Assembly (NCBI GenBank): GCA_026003895.1
Contig: BPIC01000008.1
Location: forward strand, 84,153-148,152
Direction: 5' to 3'
DNA length: 64,000 nt
From: Dehalococcoidia bacterium
Lineage (GTDB): Bacteria; Chloroflexota; Dehalococcoidia; SpSt-223
How positions within the stretch are numbered: the first letter of the stretch is position 1; each line of letters opens with the position of its first letter. This document shows, piece after piece, positions 1-9,221 of the stretch. Below the pieces are notes generated by a model. It was not told the DNA's origin, did not search any database, and saw only the letters and a list, made by a program, of their open reading frames with translations. The translations under genes were made by a program, and so were the position numbers.

Positions 1-904
1 ACATCTCGGCGGGGGGAACGTCCCCGAGCTCGGCGATCGCCTGAAAGATTGCCGGCGGCTCCGGCAGCCACTCAATCACAAACCCGCAGGGCGCGTCGAT
101 GCGGGCGAGGTTGAGCAAGCCCTCACCGGTAATGTTGGCGAGCGAGCGGACATCCACGCCGGCGTGGAAGAGGTCCACGACCGGCTTCACGTAGATCGCC
201 GTTGGTTCGAGGAGCGCCTCGCCGACCGAGGTTGTCCCCCCGGGGAGAGGGTCGTCGACCCGAAGTCCGGCCCGATCAAGGAGAACCCGCCGCGCCAGCG
301 TCAGGCCGCTGCTATGGATCCCTGAGGAGGCGACGCCGACGACGCGATCGCCGGGTTCGACGCGCTGGCCGATGATGATGCGATCGGTGGGCACGACGCC
401 GACGGCGGTGCCAACGATGTCAAACCCCCGGTCCGGACGTACCCCGTGCACCAACTCGCGCACCTGCGCAATCTCCCCACCGGGGATGGAGATGTTCGCC
501 AGCTCTGCCCCGCGATACAGCCCCTTCGCGAGTTCTTCGAGAAATGCTGGGTCGGAGGCTTGGACCGAGAGGCAATCGACGAGCGCGATGGGCTCGGCTC
601 CAACGCAGATTAGGTCGTTGACGTTCATCGCGATGCAGTCGATCGCGATGGTGTCGTAGCGATCCATTAGTTCGGCGACGAGCACCTTAGTGCCTGCCGA
701 GTCGGTCGAAATGGCGAGGCCAACGCCATTGCCGAGGTCGAGGACGTTGGCAAAGTAGCCGATTGGCAGGAGAACGCGGCCGAGTCGGGGCCGAAATCTG
801 AACGTCGCTTCCACCCACCGCCGCAGCCCGGCAAGGGCAAGTCCTTCTGTAGCGACGTCCACGCCTGCCTCGCGGTACCGTGCACCCTCGGGTCGTTCGC
901 TCAC
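1..904 (-). CDS. purM: Phosphoribosylformylglycinamidine cyclo-ligase (AIR synthase), 3' end outside window
   Basis: The frame is open from a GTG at 904 to the window edge, about 301 residues, so the C-terminus is missing. The translation reads as a PurM-type enzyme, which closes the imidazole ring of AIR in purine synthesis using ATP. Visible family features are YREAGVDV near the N-terminus, STDSAGTKV (the glycine-poor version of the usual SGTDGVGTK loop), AIDCIAMNVNDL, SIPGGEIAQ where most PurM have GGETAEMP, and GDRVVGVASSGIHSSG. The divergence at the GGE and TDS motifs resembles short archaeal or Chloroflexota-type PurM-like proteins, so a related PurM-fold kinase cannot be excluded. The start lies two bases after the stop of the upstream 128-residue gene, which suggests cotranscription. 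No ATG fits; GTG is the only start that gives the conserved N-terminus. Confidence 0.8.
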   Translation of the reverse strand, partial: MSERPEGARYREAGVDVATEGLALAGLRRWVEATFRFRPRLGRVLLPIGYFANVLDLGNGVGLAISTDSAGTKVLVAELMDRYDTIAIDCIAMNVNDLICVGAEPIALVDCLSVQASDPAFLEELAKGLYRGAELANISIPGGEIAQVRELVHGVRPDRGFDIVGTAVGVVPTDRIIIGQRVEPGDRVVGVASSGIHSSGLTLARRVLLDRAGLRVDDPLPGGTTSVGEALLEPTAIYVKPVVDLFHAGVDVRSLANITGEGLLNLARIDAPCGFVIEWLPEPPAIFQAIAELGDVPPAEM

Positions 905-906
905 AC

Positions 907-1293
907 TCAATCCTCGTCCGCGGATTCGTCTTCCTCTTCGACGTCGGCGTCGTCCCACTCCGTGGGTTGGCCAGCGGCAAGGTGGGCGGCAATCGCCTCG
1001 AGCGCGACGTCAAGCGTTTCGAGGCCATGGCCGATGGTGCTCTCGCGCCGATGGAAGATGACCGGCAAGTCCATCGCGCGCACCCCTGCCGGGCTGAACA
1101 GCACTTGCGTCCACGTTTCGCTCGGGTTCCATCGGTCGGTGTGGGCGAAGAACTGATACGAGCCACCGGGCGTCTCAAGCACGGCGAACGGTCGCTTCTC
1201 CATCCGCGCGAGGAAGTGGCGCCCACCTAAGAACTCCTCTCCGAAAGGCCAGCGAATCTGCCGATACAGATCGCTCGCCGCTTGATCTGGCAT
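907..1293 (-). CDS. Small acidic protein of unknown function upstream of purM
   Basis: This 128-residue protein matches no family I recognise. It is soluble-looking, with an aromatic N-terminal half (RQIRWPFGEEFLGGRHF, GGSYQFFAHTDRW) and a strongly acidic tail (DDADVEEEDESADED). There is no signal peptide or membrane segment. The ATG at 1293 is preceded by GGGAGCGGAGG, whose first GGGAG has workable spacing. The gene ends two bases before the GTG of the purM-like gene, so both are probably read from one promoter at about 1326. Codon use looks like that of its neighbours. The function is unknown; tight linkage to purM is the only context. Confidence 0.65.
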   Translation of the reverse strand: MPDQAASDLYRQIRWPFGEEFLGGRHFLARMEKRPFAVLETPGGSYQFFAHTDRWNPSETWTQVLFSPAGVRAMDLPVIFHRRESTIGHGLETLDVALEAIAAHLAAGQPTEWDDADVEEEDESADED

Positions 1294-1320
1294 CCTCCGC
1301 TCCCGATCGCGCCGGCGAGC

Positions 1321-1328
1321 ATTATAGT
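1321..1328. promoter_or_regulatory. Overlapping -10 elements between divergent genes
   Basis: The bases attatagt give a perfect TATAAT on the minus strand (1321-1326), about 28 bases before the ATG at 1293, and TATAGT on the plus strand (1323-1328), about 37 bases before the ATG at 1365. No good -35 hexamer is visible for either. The two promoters could compete because they share bases. Confidence 0.4.
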
Positions 1329-1364
1329 GGCGCGATCTGGCCAGCGACAGACCACGAGGGTACG

Positions 1365-3158
1365 ATGCCGAGTCCCGACGTCCGGCGCTATGTCCAAATC
1401 CGCTCCGCGAGTGACCCCTCGCTCAGCCCAGACGACCGCCGCCTTGCCTTCCTGACCAACATCACCGGCATCAATCAGGTCTGGACGGTGCCCGTCGAAG
1501 GTGGATGGCCCGACCAGGTAACGTGGGGCGAATCTCGGGCAACCCTCGCCAGCTATTCGCCCGTCACCACGGAACTGATCGTTGCGAGTGATATCGGCGG
1601 CAACGAGCGTGAACAACTGCGCCTCGTGCAGGAGAACGGTGACGGCGAGCGACCGCTGACGACCGACGCCCCGGAGGCGATCCATCTCTTCGGCGGCTGG
1701 TCGCCAGACGGCCAGCACGTCGCGTTTTCCGCCAACCGGCGCAACCCTGCCTTCCTTGACCTCTACCTGCGGCGGCTTGACTCCGACGAGAACTCGCTCC
1801 TTCTCGAGACGAACGGCTGGTTTGTTCCTGTCGGATGGCTGCCGGACGGTGAGGGTCTGATCGTGCGCGAGGCGCTTGGCTCGCTGCGCAGCAGGTTGTA
1901 CGTCTTCTCCCTGCGCAAGCCGGGTCTTCAGCCGCTCCTGCCGGAAATGCCGGCTGCCCTCTACGCCGATGTGCGTGTCGATCGTACTGGCCGGGTGCTG
2001 TGCGTCACCGATGTTGAAAGCGACATCGCCTATCCGGCGGCGATCGGGTTGGACGGGAGCTGGACGCGGTACCCAAGCGACGCCGACTGGGAGGCAGAGC
2101 ACGTGGTCGCGCTCGGCACGACCGGCCTCGTCGCGTGGACGACCAACCGAGACGGCGCGAGCGAACTCATCGTGTTTGATGAGCGACGGGGCGAGGTGGT
2201 CGCCCACCCAAGCCTTCCCGTTGGCGTTATCTCCGGCTTGCAGGCATCGCGCGACGGCCGGCTGCTCGCCTTTGCCTTGAGTGGTCCGCGCCATCCGAGT
2301 GACATCTGGACGTTCGAGCCAGCGACCGGCCGTCTCCGGCAGGTGACGCAGAGCTTTCGCGCGGGGATACCGCGCGAGCGATTTGTCGAACCGCGTCTCG
2401 TTCGCTTCCCAACGTTCGATGGCCGGCTGCTCACCGGCTGGCTCTATCTTCCACCGGGAGCACGAATGCGGCCTCCCTGCATCGTCGACGTGCACGGCGG
2501 GCCGGAGGCGCAGGCACGGCCAGACTTTCGGTGGCTGTACCAGTACTACCTCGCAGCGGGCTACGCGGTCTTCGCGCCAAACGTCCGTGGCAGTACCGGC
2601 TATGGCCGGGCCTTCACCCACCTCGACGACGGCCGCAAGCGGATGGACGCCGTGCGCGATCTCGAATACGCCAATCGCTGGCTTCGTGCGTCCGGTCGGG
2701 TTGATCCAGAGCGCATAGCCATCACCGGTGGTAGCTATGGCGGGTTCATGGTGCTGGCGGCCCTTGCCACCCAGCCCGACCGGTGGGCGGCCGGAGCCGA
2801 GACCGTCGGCATAGCGAACTTCCTGACGTTTCTCGAGCAAACCGGTCCTTGGCGGCGTGCGTTGCGAATCGCCGAGTACGGGGACCCGGTCGCTGACCGC
2901 GATTTTCTGAGCTCCATTTCGCCGATCAACCACGTGGACGCTATCCGTGCGCCGCTCCTCGTCCTCCATGGGGCGAACGACCCGCGCGTTCCCGTCGGGG
3001 AGGCTGAGCAGATCGTGGCGGCGCTTCGGGCTCGGGGGCATCCGGTGGAATATCTTCGGTTCGAGGATGAAGGTCACGGCATCGCCAAATTGGAGAACAA
3101 AGTCGTCGCGTACCAAGCGGTCGTCGACTTTCTCAACCGGGTGCTCAGCGTTCCGTAG
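1365..3158 (+). CDS. S9 family prolyl oligopeptidase / acylaminoacyl-peptidase
   Basis: This 597-residue serine peptidase has an N-terminal beta-propeller with TolB/WD40-like blades (for example SLSPDDRRLAFLTN and WSPDGQHVAFSANR, roughly residues 15-320) and a C-terminal alpha/beta-hydrolase domain (about 340-597). The catalytic triad is visible: Ser457 in GGSYGG, Asp539 in HGANDPRV and His571 in DEGHGIAK. The family cleaves short peptides or N-acyl amino acids, with the propeller limiting substrate size. No signal peptide is seen, so it is probably cytoplasmic. The ATG at 1365 follows GAGGG at good spacing. The length is typical (about 600-650). The dienelactone hydrolase-like gene follows 59 bases later on the same strand. 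Confidence 0.92.
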   Translation: MPSPDVRRYVQIRSASDPSLSPDDRRLAFLTNITGINQVWTVPVEGGWPDQVTWGESRATLASYSPVTTELIVASDIGGNEREQLRLVQENGDGERPLTTDAPEAIHLFGGWSPDGQHVAFSANRRNPAFLDLYLRRLDSDENSLLLETNGWFVPVGWLPDGEGLIVREALGSLRSRLYVFSLRKPGLQPLLPEMPAALYADVRVDRTGRVLCVTDVESDIAYPAAIGLDGSWTRYPSDADWEAEHVVALGTTGLVAWTTNRDGASELIVFDERRGEVVAHPSLPVGVISGLQASRDGRLLAFALSGPRHPSDIWTFEPATGRLRQVTQSFRAGIPRERFVEPRLVRFPTFDGRLLTGWLYLPPGARMRPPCIVDVHGGPEAQARPDFRWLYQYYLAAGYAVFAPNVRGSTGYGRAFTHLDDGRKRMDAVRDLEYANRWLRASGRVDPERIAITGGSYGGFMVLAALATQPDRWAAGAETVGIANFLTFLEQTGPWRRALRIAEYGDPVADRDFLSSISPINHVDAIRAPLLVLHGANDPRVPVGEAEQIVAALRARGHPVEYLRFEDEGHGIAKLENKVVAYQAVVDFLNRVLSVP

Positions 3159-3217
3159 CGCCGGGCAGCCGAGGAGCCGTATGATGCCGCAAGGATTTTG
3201 AAGCAGGTGGGAGCCGC

Positions 3218-3898
3218 ATGGCAGAACAGGGCAAGATGGTCACATTCCCGGCAAACGGCGGCACAGTGGACGCCTACGTCGCCGAGCCAGCCTCGCCAGG
3301 GCCGCACCGGGGCGTCGTCGTCGTGCAAGAATGGTGGGGGCTCGAAGAGCACATCAAGGATGTTGCCCGACGTTTTGCTGCCGAGGGATTCGTCGCGGTC
3401 GCGCCCGACCATTACCACGGGAAGATCGCTGAGGAGCCGAACGAGGCGATGAAGCTGCGCATGCAGCTGAACGAGGAGACCGCCGTTGCCGAAATGCGCG
3501 GAGCCGTGGACTACCTGAAACGCCGAGGGGACGTGCAGGGGATCGGCATCGTTGGCTTTTGCATGGGCGGCTGGCTTTCCTTCCTCGCGGCGACCCGAAT
3601 CCCCGACCTCGGGGCGGCGGTCGTGTTTTATGGCCGTGCACCGGAGCAAACAGAGCTAGCAAAGGTTGTTTGCCCAGTGCTCGGGCTTTATGCCGAAGAT
3701 GACCCCAATATCACCCCGAACGTTCCGGCCGTTTCGGCGGCGATGGCCGCTGCCGGGAAGCAGTTCACCTATCACATTTACCCAGGAACGAAGCACGCCT
3801 TTTTCAACGACCGGCGTCCCGAGATCTACAACGCCGACGCAGCGCGAGACGCTTGGAAGTGGACGCTGCGCTTCTTCCGTCAGAACCTCGGGGGCTGA
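3218..3898 (+). CDS. Dienelactone hydrolase family protein
   Basis: This 226-residue protein is an alpha/beta-hydrolase with a cysteine nucleophile. Cys115 sits in GFCMGG, the Asp lies in YAEDDPN and the His in GTKHAFFND, which is the classic dienelactone hydrolase triad. VVVVQEWWGLEEHIKDVARRF matches the conserved N-terminal block. Family members hydrolyse dienelactone in chlorocatechol breakdown, but many chromosomal copies act on other esters or lactones, so the substrate is open. There is no signal peptide. The ATG at 3218 is preceded by GGGAG. It may be read with the upstream S9 peptidase, since only 59 bases separate them. Confidence 0.9.
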   Translation: MAEQGKMVTFPANGGTVDAYVAEPASPGPHRGVVVVQEWWGLEEHIKDVARRFAAEGFVAVAPDHYHGKIAEEPNEAMKLRMQLNEETAVAEMRGAVDYLKRRGDVQGIGIVGFCMGGWLSFLAATRIPDLGAAVVFYGRAPEQTELAKVVCPVLGLYAEDDPNITPNVPAVSAAMAAAGKQFTYHIYPGTKHAFFNDRRPEIYNADAARDAWKWTLRFFRQNLGG

Positions 3899-4278
3899 CA
3901 ATGCCCGACCGGCGGCGGCGAGACGTGCGCTCCTCGCCTGTCTTTGAGACAGCGGCGTTGGAGGCATGACGGATGGCCACCGTGAGCGCGATGCTCTTGA
4001 CCAAGACGGGATAGTTCACCGGGCAGGCGGCGCCCGACCGCCTGAACTTCGCCGTATCGGAGATCGTCGCCATTGCCCTCACCGGCGCGCCGCTTTCCCG
4101 CCCGATCGACCTAGCGCCTCAAAACCCGCGTCGCGGCGTGGAAATCGGTCGGCGACGCAATGGCATCGGCGCCACGATCGCTGGTGATGTCGCAATCGGG
4201 CTGGCGCTCCCGACGGTCAGAGGAACCTCGGTGCTCGGAGTGATCGCCATCATGCGGCATCCACGCAGGGCGCATCCG
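3899..4278. other. 380-base gap without a convincing gene
   Basis: This stretch lies between two convergent hydrolase genes. One plus frame contains GIGATIAGDVAIG, which faintly recalls hexapeptide-repeat acetyltransferases, but the frame is broken by a TAG near 4010 and has no family-length domain. It may be remnant coding DNA. No terminator hairpin or RNA gene was recognised. Confidence 0.4.
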
Positions 4279-5067
4279 CTAGCGGAGAATTTGGACGAGC
4301 CGATCGACAAGGGCATTCGCGTCGAAGGCGTGCATGACTGTTCCCGCGGGAAGCGTCCCGATTTCGGCACTGGGAATGGCGGCTGAGATCTCGGCCAAGT
4401 GCTCCTTGAACGGGTCGTTCTCGGATGCGAGCGCGAAGGTCGGAACGCGGACAAGCGGCAGCCGATCGCGCGGCTCGTAGCGAAATAGGGCGTGCAGGGG
4501 TTCGTGAACGCGCGGCCCCGGCTCCAGAAACTCAAGAAACTGCTCGTGCATTTCCAGCGGTGTGAGCCCGTGGGTGATGGGCAGGCGCGCCTGCCAGAGT
4601 GCCCGCAGGTAACTGCCGTCGTGGGTTAGCGTCCACGGCTTGAATCGGTCGAGCTGAGATCGTTCGGCGCGCTGGTCGGCGGTCCACATCGGGAGGCCGA
4701 GGAAGACCAATCGGTCGACGAGGTCAGGCTGGCGGACCGCGAGCTCGAGGGCAATTGTCGCGCCCGTATGGCTGCCAACGAACGATGCCCGTTCGATCCC
4801 CAAAGCGCGAACGACCTCGGCGAGATTCGCTGCGAAGTCCTCAACCTCGAGGGCGCGCGGCGGTAGGTCAGAATGCCCCTGTCCGATGGCGTCCGGCGCG
4901 ACCACGGCCATTTCGTCGGCCAGCTTCTCGAGGAAGCCGTCTTGCAGAAATCGCTGGGACGACAGATAGGTGTTATGGAGCAAGACGACTGGGCGGCCAG
5001 ATCCGCCAGCGCGGATGAGCACTTGTCCGAGCGATGTTGAGACGTAGCGCCGGCGAATGGCCGCCAT
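4279..5067 (-). CDS. Alpha/beta hydrolase
   Basis: This 262-residue alpha/beta-fold hydrolase carries the oxyanion-loop strand VVLLHNTYLS, the nucleophile elbow GSHTG with Ser99, an acid in ASENDPFKEH and a late His in VMHAFDANA. The family includes esterases, haloalkane dehalogenases and C-C hydrolases. The position of the residues does not settle the reaction. The reading frame stays open far upstream, but conserved hydrolase sequence begins with MAAIRRRYVS at 5067, so I chose that start. No clear Shine-Dalgarno sequence precedes it. It is transcribed away from the divergent zinc-ribbon membrane protein at 5204. Confidence 0.82.
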   Translation of the reverse strand: MAAIRRRYVSTSLGQVLIRAGGSGRPVVLLHNTYLSSQRFLQDGFLEKLADEMAVVAPDAIGQGHSDLPPRALEVEDFAANLAEVVRALGIERASFVGSHTGATIALELAVRQPDLVDRLVFLGLPMWTADQRAERSQLDRFKPWTLTHDGSYLRALWQARLPITHGLTPLEMHEQFLEFLEPGPRVHEPLHALFRYEPRDRLPLVRVPTFALASENDPFKEHLAEISAAIPSAEIGTLPAGTVMHAFDANALVDRLVQILR

Positions 5068-5203
5068 TTTCACCCTCTTCGTCGGAAATTCGGTCGCCGG
5101 GGCAGGGTACCGCGCCCTGCTGCGGTCAGCAACTGTCCCGGCTCCAATGCCCGCTTGACGGCGGCCGACGTGGAGAGTACACCGTAGTCGACGAGCCGAC
5201 GCA

Positions 5204-6016
5204 ATGGGGACACAGTGGTGTGCCAATGGGCACGAGTTCGACGAGGCGCTGGCCCAGTGTCCAGTATGCGGAGCTGGGCCGCCGCGTCCGTGGGACCAGC
5301 GCACGTCGCCGCCGTCGACATTCGCGACTTCTGGCGCCACTGAGCCATACGCGCCACCGAGTGCGCAGCGTGGACGCGTGGCTTGTCTCCTTCCACTCCT
5401 TGCAGGCGTCGGCACGTTTTGTGTGGTACTGGCAGTGTTGCTGATTGGCGTGGGCTGGCTCCTGATCGGTGGAGGTGGCAGTCTCGCCGGCGTCGCGGCG
5501 GAGGTCTTGCCGGCAAACCCGCTGCTGGGCCCGCGCAAGGAGAGCGTCGAGGCAACGGCGACCGCTCGGGCGGTCAGCGATGCGACTGCCGAAACCCGAC
5601 GAGCCAGTCCCACCGTTCCGCCCGGGTCAACCGGCACGCCGGCACCTACCGAGACGCCTTCGCCGGCGGAGACCGCAGCCTCGCCAACGCCCGGCGCAGC
5701 CGCCGGCGCCCCTCCGCCGGCCGAGCCTGTGCCTCCCGACGGTTCGCCAGCGCAGCGCACCATCACCATCGCCTCGCCGCCCGGCGTCCCCGTGCGCTGC
5801 GTTGTAGAAGGAAGCGGGGTCGAGACCGGGTTCGATCTTCCGGGTGGTCAATCGACAACGCTGGTGCTGGCCCCGGGGGTCTACACGTTTCGCTGTTCCT
5901 CTCGCGCTGGAATGGTTGGCTTCACCATCCCGGTTTTTACGATTGTCATTCCCGAGAGCGGCGATCTTGACGTGCCGGCCTTCGCTCGCCCCTTCCTTAT
6001 CGTTGCGATCAGCTAG
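5204..6016 (+). CDS. Zinc-ribbon, single-membrane-span protein with Pro/Thr linker
   Basis: This 270-residue protein has a short N-terminal zinc ribbon (WCANGHEFDE...CPVCG, with ligands Cys, His, Cys and Cys). One strong membrane segment follows at about residues 60-95 (LLPLLAGVGTFCVVLAVLL and more). A low-complexity linker of Pro, Thr, Ala and Ser covers about 115-185, and a C-terminal beta-rich domain of about 80 residues completes it. The layout implies a cytoplasmic ribbon and an outer-surface domain. No family name comes to mind; similar ribbon-TM-linker proteins occur in Chloroflexota and Actinobacteria. The upstream ribosome site is weak. It is divergent from the alpha/beta hydrolase and convergent with the acyl-CoA dehydrogenase. 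Confidence 0.75.
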   Translation: MGTQWCANGHEFDEALAQCPVCGAGPPRPWDQRTSPPSTFATSGATEPYAPPSAQRGRVACLLPLLAGVGTFCVVLAVLLIGVGWLLIGGGGSLAGVAAEVLPANPLLGPRKESVEATATARAVSDATAETRRASPTVPPGSTGTPAPTETPSPAETAASPTPGAAAGAPPPAEPVPPDGSPAQRTITIASPPGVPVRCVVEGSGVETGFDLPGGQSTTLVLAPGVYTFRCSSRAGMVGFTIPVFTIVIPESGDLDVPAFARPFLIVAIS

Positions 6017-6088
6017 CGGTGTGGCCGGCTCCCGCGCTTATCGCGCGACGGCGAGGGCAGCGGGGGAGCCGGGGCCGTCCGGTGCTTT

Positions 6089-7195
6089 TCAGAGCGCGAG
6101 CTCGGCCGCCATCCGCTGTTGGTGGTAGCGCGAGTCGCCCAAAAGCGCTTCGTCGCGCTTGACGCGCCGGAAGTAGAGGTGCAGGTCGTGATCCATGGTG
6201 TACGCGAGGCCGGCAAAAATCTGGTGCGCCTCGACGGTGACGTTGCGGAACACCTCGTTGGCATAGTCCTTGACCATTGACACATCGAGGCGGGCTGGAA
6301 GACCCTCGTCCAGCTTCCACGCTGCCTCAAGGACGAGCACGCGGAGGGCATCTACCTGCGTCACCATTTCGGCTGCCTTGTGCTGAATCGCTTGGAACGA
6401 CCCGATCGGCCGGCCGAAGGCGATCCGTTGCTTCGAGTAGTCCACCGCCATTTCGAGCGCCTTTTGGCTTCCGCCGCACATTTCGGCCGCTTTGATAACC
6501 GTCGCCCGTTGGAACGCGGCATCGAGCTCGTTCGAGCCGCCCGGGAGCAAGGCCTCGCGGCCGACGCGCACGCCTTCCAGCACGACCTCGAACTGCTTGT
6601 CGCCGGCGATGGTCTGAAGCGGTGTCATCCGAAGCGACCGGTCGTTTGGATCGACGAGAAACAGGCGCACGTTCCCGTCAAGACGCGCAGCGACGATCAA
6701 CTGGCTGGCCATGTTCGCGTCGTGGACGAACAATTTGGTTCCGCGCAACGAATAGCCGTCGCCCTCGGGCGTCGCCGTCGCGGCGATCCCGCTCTCGTCC
6801 CAAGTCGCACTGGGCTCGGTGAAGGCGAGGGCGACGATGGAACGACCGGAGGCGATGGCCGGCAGCAGCGCCTCGCGCTGCGCTTCGCTTCCCACGAATC
6901 GGATCACCAGCGCTCCGAGCACGGCGGAAGTGAACAACGGCGCAGGCGCAAGCACGCGACCGATTTCCTCGAACAAGATGCACGCGTCGACGATCGAGCC
7001 CTCGCTGCCGCCGTAGTGTTCGGGAATGAGCAACCCCGTCCAGCCTTGCTCGATCATCCCGCTCCAGAGCGTGGGGTCGTAGCCCCGCTCGTCGCGCATC
7101 ATGGCCTTGACCAGACTGGCTGGGCTCGCTTCCTCGAGGAACTCGCGGGCGTTCCGGCGCAAGAGCTCTTGTGCCTCGGACAGGGCGAGGTTCAT
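6089..7195 (-). CDS. Acyl-CoA dehydrogenase family protein
   Basis: This 368-residue FAD enzyme oxidises acyl-CoA thioesters to enoyl-CoA. It has the N-terminal helical domain (QELLRRNAREFLEE), the central beta-barrel block (ALAFTEPSATWDESGI) and the C-terminal helical block (RIAFGRPIGSFQAIQH), all in family order. The late segment YTMDHDLHLYFRR is typical of the shorter acyl-CoA dehydrogenase group seen with steroid or branched acyl-CoA pathways. The substrate cannot be told from sequence alone. The ATG at 7195 follows GAGGAGG. It begins 11 bases after the malic enzyme stop, so the two form an operon. Confidence 0.9.
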   Translation of the reverse strand: MNLALSEAQELLRRNAREFLEEASPASLVKAMMRDERGYDPTLWSGMIEQGWTGLLIPEHYGGSEGSIVDACILFEEIGRVLAPAPLFTSAVLGALVIRFVGSEAQREALLPAIASGRSIVALAFTEPSATWDESGIAATATPEGDGYSLRGTKLFVHDANMASQLIVAARLDGNVRLFLVDPNDRSLRMTPLQTIAGDKQFEVVLEGVRVGREALLPGGSNELDAAFQRATVIKAAEMCGGSQKALEMAVDYSKQRIAFGRPIGSFQAIQHKAAEMVTQVDALRVLVLEAAWKLDEGLPARLDVSMVKDYANEVFRNVTVEAHQIFAGLAYTMDHDLHLYFRRVKRDEALLGDSRYHQQRMAAELAL

Positions 7196-7206
7196 CGTGG
7201 CCTCCT

Positions 7207-8640
7207 CTAGCTCACCGACTTGCGCGCGACGCCGGTGCGGATCGCCGCCTCGCGGGTTGCCTCGGCCACGGCTTCGGCCACTCGCTTGTCGAACATCGTG
7301 GGAATAATGTAGTCCTCGGTTAGCTCGTCGTCGGCGACAAGACTGGCGATTGCGTGGGAGGCTGCCAACTTCATCTCATCGTTGATGTCGGTCGCCTGCA
7401 CGTCGAGCGCCCCGCGAAAGATACCGGGAAAGCCCAGCGAATTATTGATTTGGTTCGGATAATCGCTCCGGCCAGTGGCGATGACTCGCGCAATGCCCTG
7501 AATCGTCTCCGGCATCACCTCGGGGATGGGGTTCGCCATCGCGAAAACGATCGGATCGTTCGCCATCGCCCGGATGTCATCGGGACCGACGACTCCCGGA
7601 GCAGAGAGTCCGACGAAGACGTCTGCCCCTCGCAGCACGTCACGCACGGTGCCGCTCGCGTTCTCTGGGTTCATCGTCCGGGCGATCTCTTCCTTGACCG
7701 GGTTCATGTTCACTTCCCGACCCCGGTAGATCGCGCCGGCAGTGTCACACAGCACGAGGTTCTTCGCGCCGGCGTTCGCAAAAATCTTGGCAACGGCAAC
7801 GCCTGAGGCGCCGCTCCCGTTGATCACAATCTTGATCTTGTCAATCTGCTTGCCGACGAGCTTCAGAGCGTTTGTCAAGGCAGCGAGCGCCACCACCGCC
7901 GTGCCATGCTGGTCATCGTGCATCACTGGGATATCGAGCCGCTTGCGAAGCTGGTCCTCGATGTAAAAGCACTTCGGTGCGGCGATGTCTTCGAGGTTGA
8001 TGCCACCGAAGACCGGGGCGATGCGGACGACGGTCTCGATGATCTCGTCTGGATCTTGGGTGTCGAGGCAAATGGGAAAGGCGTCGACGCCGGCGAACGC
8101 CTTAAAAATCATCGCCTTGCCTTCCATCACGGGCGTTGCCGCGGCGGGACCGATGTTCCCGAGGCCGAGCACTGCCGTGCCGTCGGTAACTACCGCCACG
8201 GTGTTGCGCTTGATGGTCAGCGACCACATCTTGGACGGGTCGTCCTTGATGGCATTGCACACCCGCGCCACGCCGGGCGTGTAGACCATGCTGAGGTCGT
8301 CGCGCGTTTTCACCTGTACCTTGCCGACCACCTCGATTTTGCCGCCGAGGTGGACAAGGAAGGTGCGGTCGGAGACGTTCTTGACGTGAACTTGCTCGAG
8401 CGACTGGAGCCGTTTGACAATCGCCTCGCCGTGCGCCTCATCGCGGCACGCGACGGTGATATCGCGCGTCATGATGCCGCCGTGAACATGAACGATGTCG
8501 ATAGCGCCGATGTCTCCGTGCTCCTCGCCGATCGCGGTGGTAATGCGGCCGAGCATGCCGGGAAGGTTGGGCGACTCAATCCGGATCGTCAGGCTATAGC
8601 TGGCGCTTGGCTGCTGGCGCATCGCGGGTGCTGGGATCAT
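7207..8640 (-). CDS. NAD(P)-dependent malic enzyme with N-terminal ACT domain
   Basis: This 477-residue enzyme decarboxylates malate to pyruvate. An ACT-type regulatory domain occupies roughly residues 12-90 ([20 protein letters not shown]), followed by the malic N-domain ([35 protein letters not shown]) and the NAD-binding domain ([15 protein letters not shown]). The ACT domain suggests allosteric control by a small ligand, often an amino acid. The frame extends upstream, but the ATG at 8640 follows GGAGG six bases away and starts just before the ACT domain, so I prefer it. The acyl-CoA dehydrogenase follows 11 bases after the stop; a link between acyl-CoA oxidation and pyruvate/NADPH supply is possible but only inferred. 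Confidence 0.92.
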   Translation of the reverse strand: MIPAPAMRQQPSASYSLTIRIESPNLPGMLGRITTAIGEEHGDIGAIDIVHVHGGIMTRDITVACRDEAHGEAIVKRLQSLEQVHVKNVSDRTFLVHLGGKIEVVGKVQVKTRDDLSMVYTPGVARVCNAIKDDPSKMWSLTIKRNTVAVVTDGTAVLGLGNIGPAAATPVMEGKAMIFKAFAGVDAFPICLDTQDPDEIIETVVRIAPVFGGINLEDIAAPKCFYIEDQLRKRLDIPVMHDDQHGTAVVALAALTNALKLVGKQIDKIKIVINGSGASGVAVAKIFANAGAKNLVLCDTAGAIYRGREVNMNPVKEEIARTMNPENASGTVRDVLRGADVFVGLSAPGVVGPDDIRAMANDPIVFAMANPIPEVMPETIQGIARVIATGRSDYPNQINNSLGFPGIFRGALDVQATDINDEMKLAASHAIASLVADDELTEDYIIPTMFDKRVAEAVAEATREAAIRTGVARKSVS

Positions 8641-9221
8641 GAGGTTCCTCCACGGAGCACGAAACAGGTTGCCGCCGTACCCCCGTACGGCGGAGAGTGG
8701 GGTGTTCCGCACGAGCGCGGCTGGCCCCATCGGCTCGAATTGGTGGCGCTGAAGCCAAGCGCGGACTCGCCGGGGCGCCGGGGAAGTGTCGACCGGCGCC
8801 CGACGCTGCTGGCGGCGGGCTCGCACGAGACGAGTGGACCATCCGCGTGGTCAGGGCATCATACACAAGACTATCGTATACCGTCTCGTCGCTCGTGCGT
8901 CGCCGGTGAGGCGACATCGGAGACGTGCCGCGGCACCACGTGTCTCGTCGGGGCGGGCGAGCTTCCTGCCGCGCGCTGCCCGCGGAGCGGCTGCCGGAAC
9001 AAGGACGATCGCCGTCTCGGAGCGGGGCCACCGCGCTGCACGATCGGCCGCTCGCCCACCCTGATCGGAGCGGCTGGTACCATTGGCCAGCGACTGATGG
9101 TTGGCCCTTGCACGTCGGTGGCTGCCGGCCTTGGCTCCCGCCGAACGGTTTCCGATAACGTGCGAGGATGGCGTGGGAACCCGCCGGCGCGGGAGGCTGG
9201 CCCTGATGGCCGTGAGGTGTG
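8641..9221. other. 581-base divergent intergenic region without a convincing gene
   Basis: It separates the malic enzyme operon (minus) from the propeller glycosidase (plus). Several open frames overlap here on both strands but none has a family motif. An AT-richer pocket near 8862-8882 reads TATACGATAG and TATGAT on the minus strand and could hold the malic enzyme promoter, although no clear -35 is present. Nothing else was recognised. Confidence 0.4.

Noticed and set aside
1227..3116. A 629-codon open frame on the minus strand
   Set aside because: It lies antisense to the S9 peptidase, has no family motif and an Arg/Gly-rich translation; it is a shadow caused by GC-rich codons.
3966..4386. 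Plus-strand text GIGATIAGDVAIG that resembles a hexapeptide-repeat acetyltransferase
   Set aside because: Only two repeats, an in-frame TAG upstream and overlap with the hydrolase gene; too short to call.
5070..5769. Upstream extension of the alpha/beta hydrolase frame
   Set aside because: It would be antisense to the zinc-ribbon protein gene and has Ala/Thr/Pro low-complexity text; the conserved fold begins at 5067.
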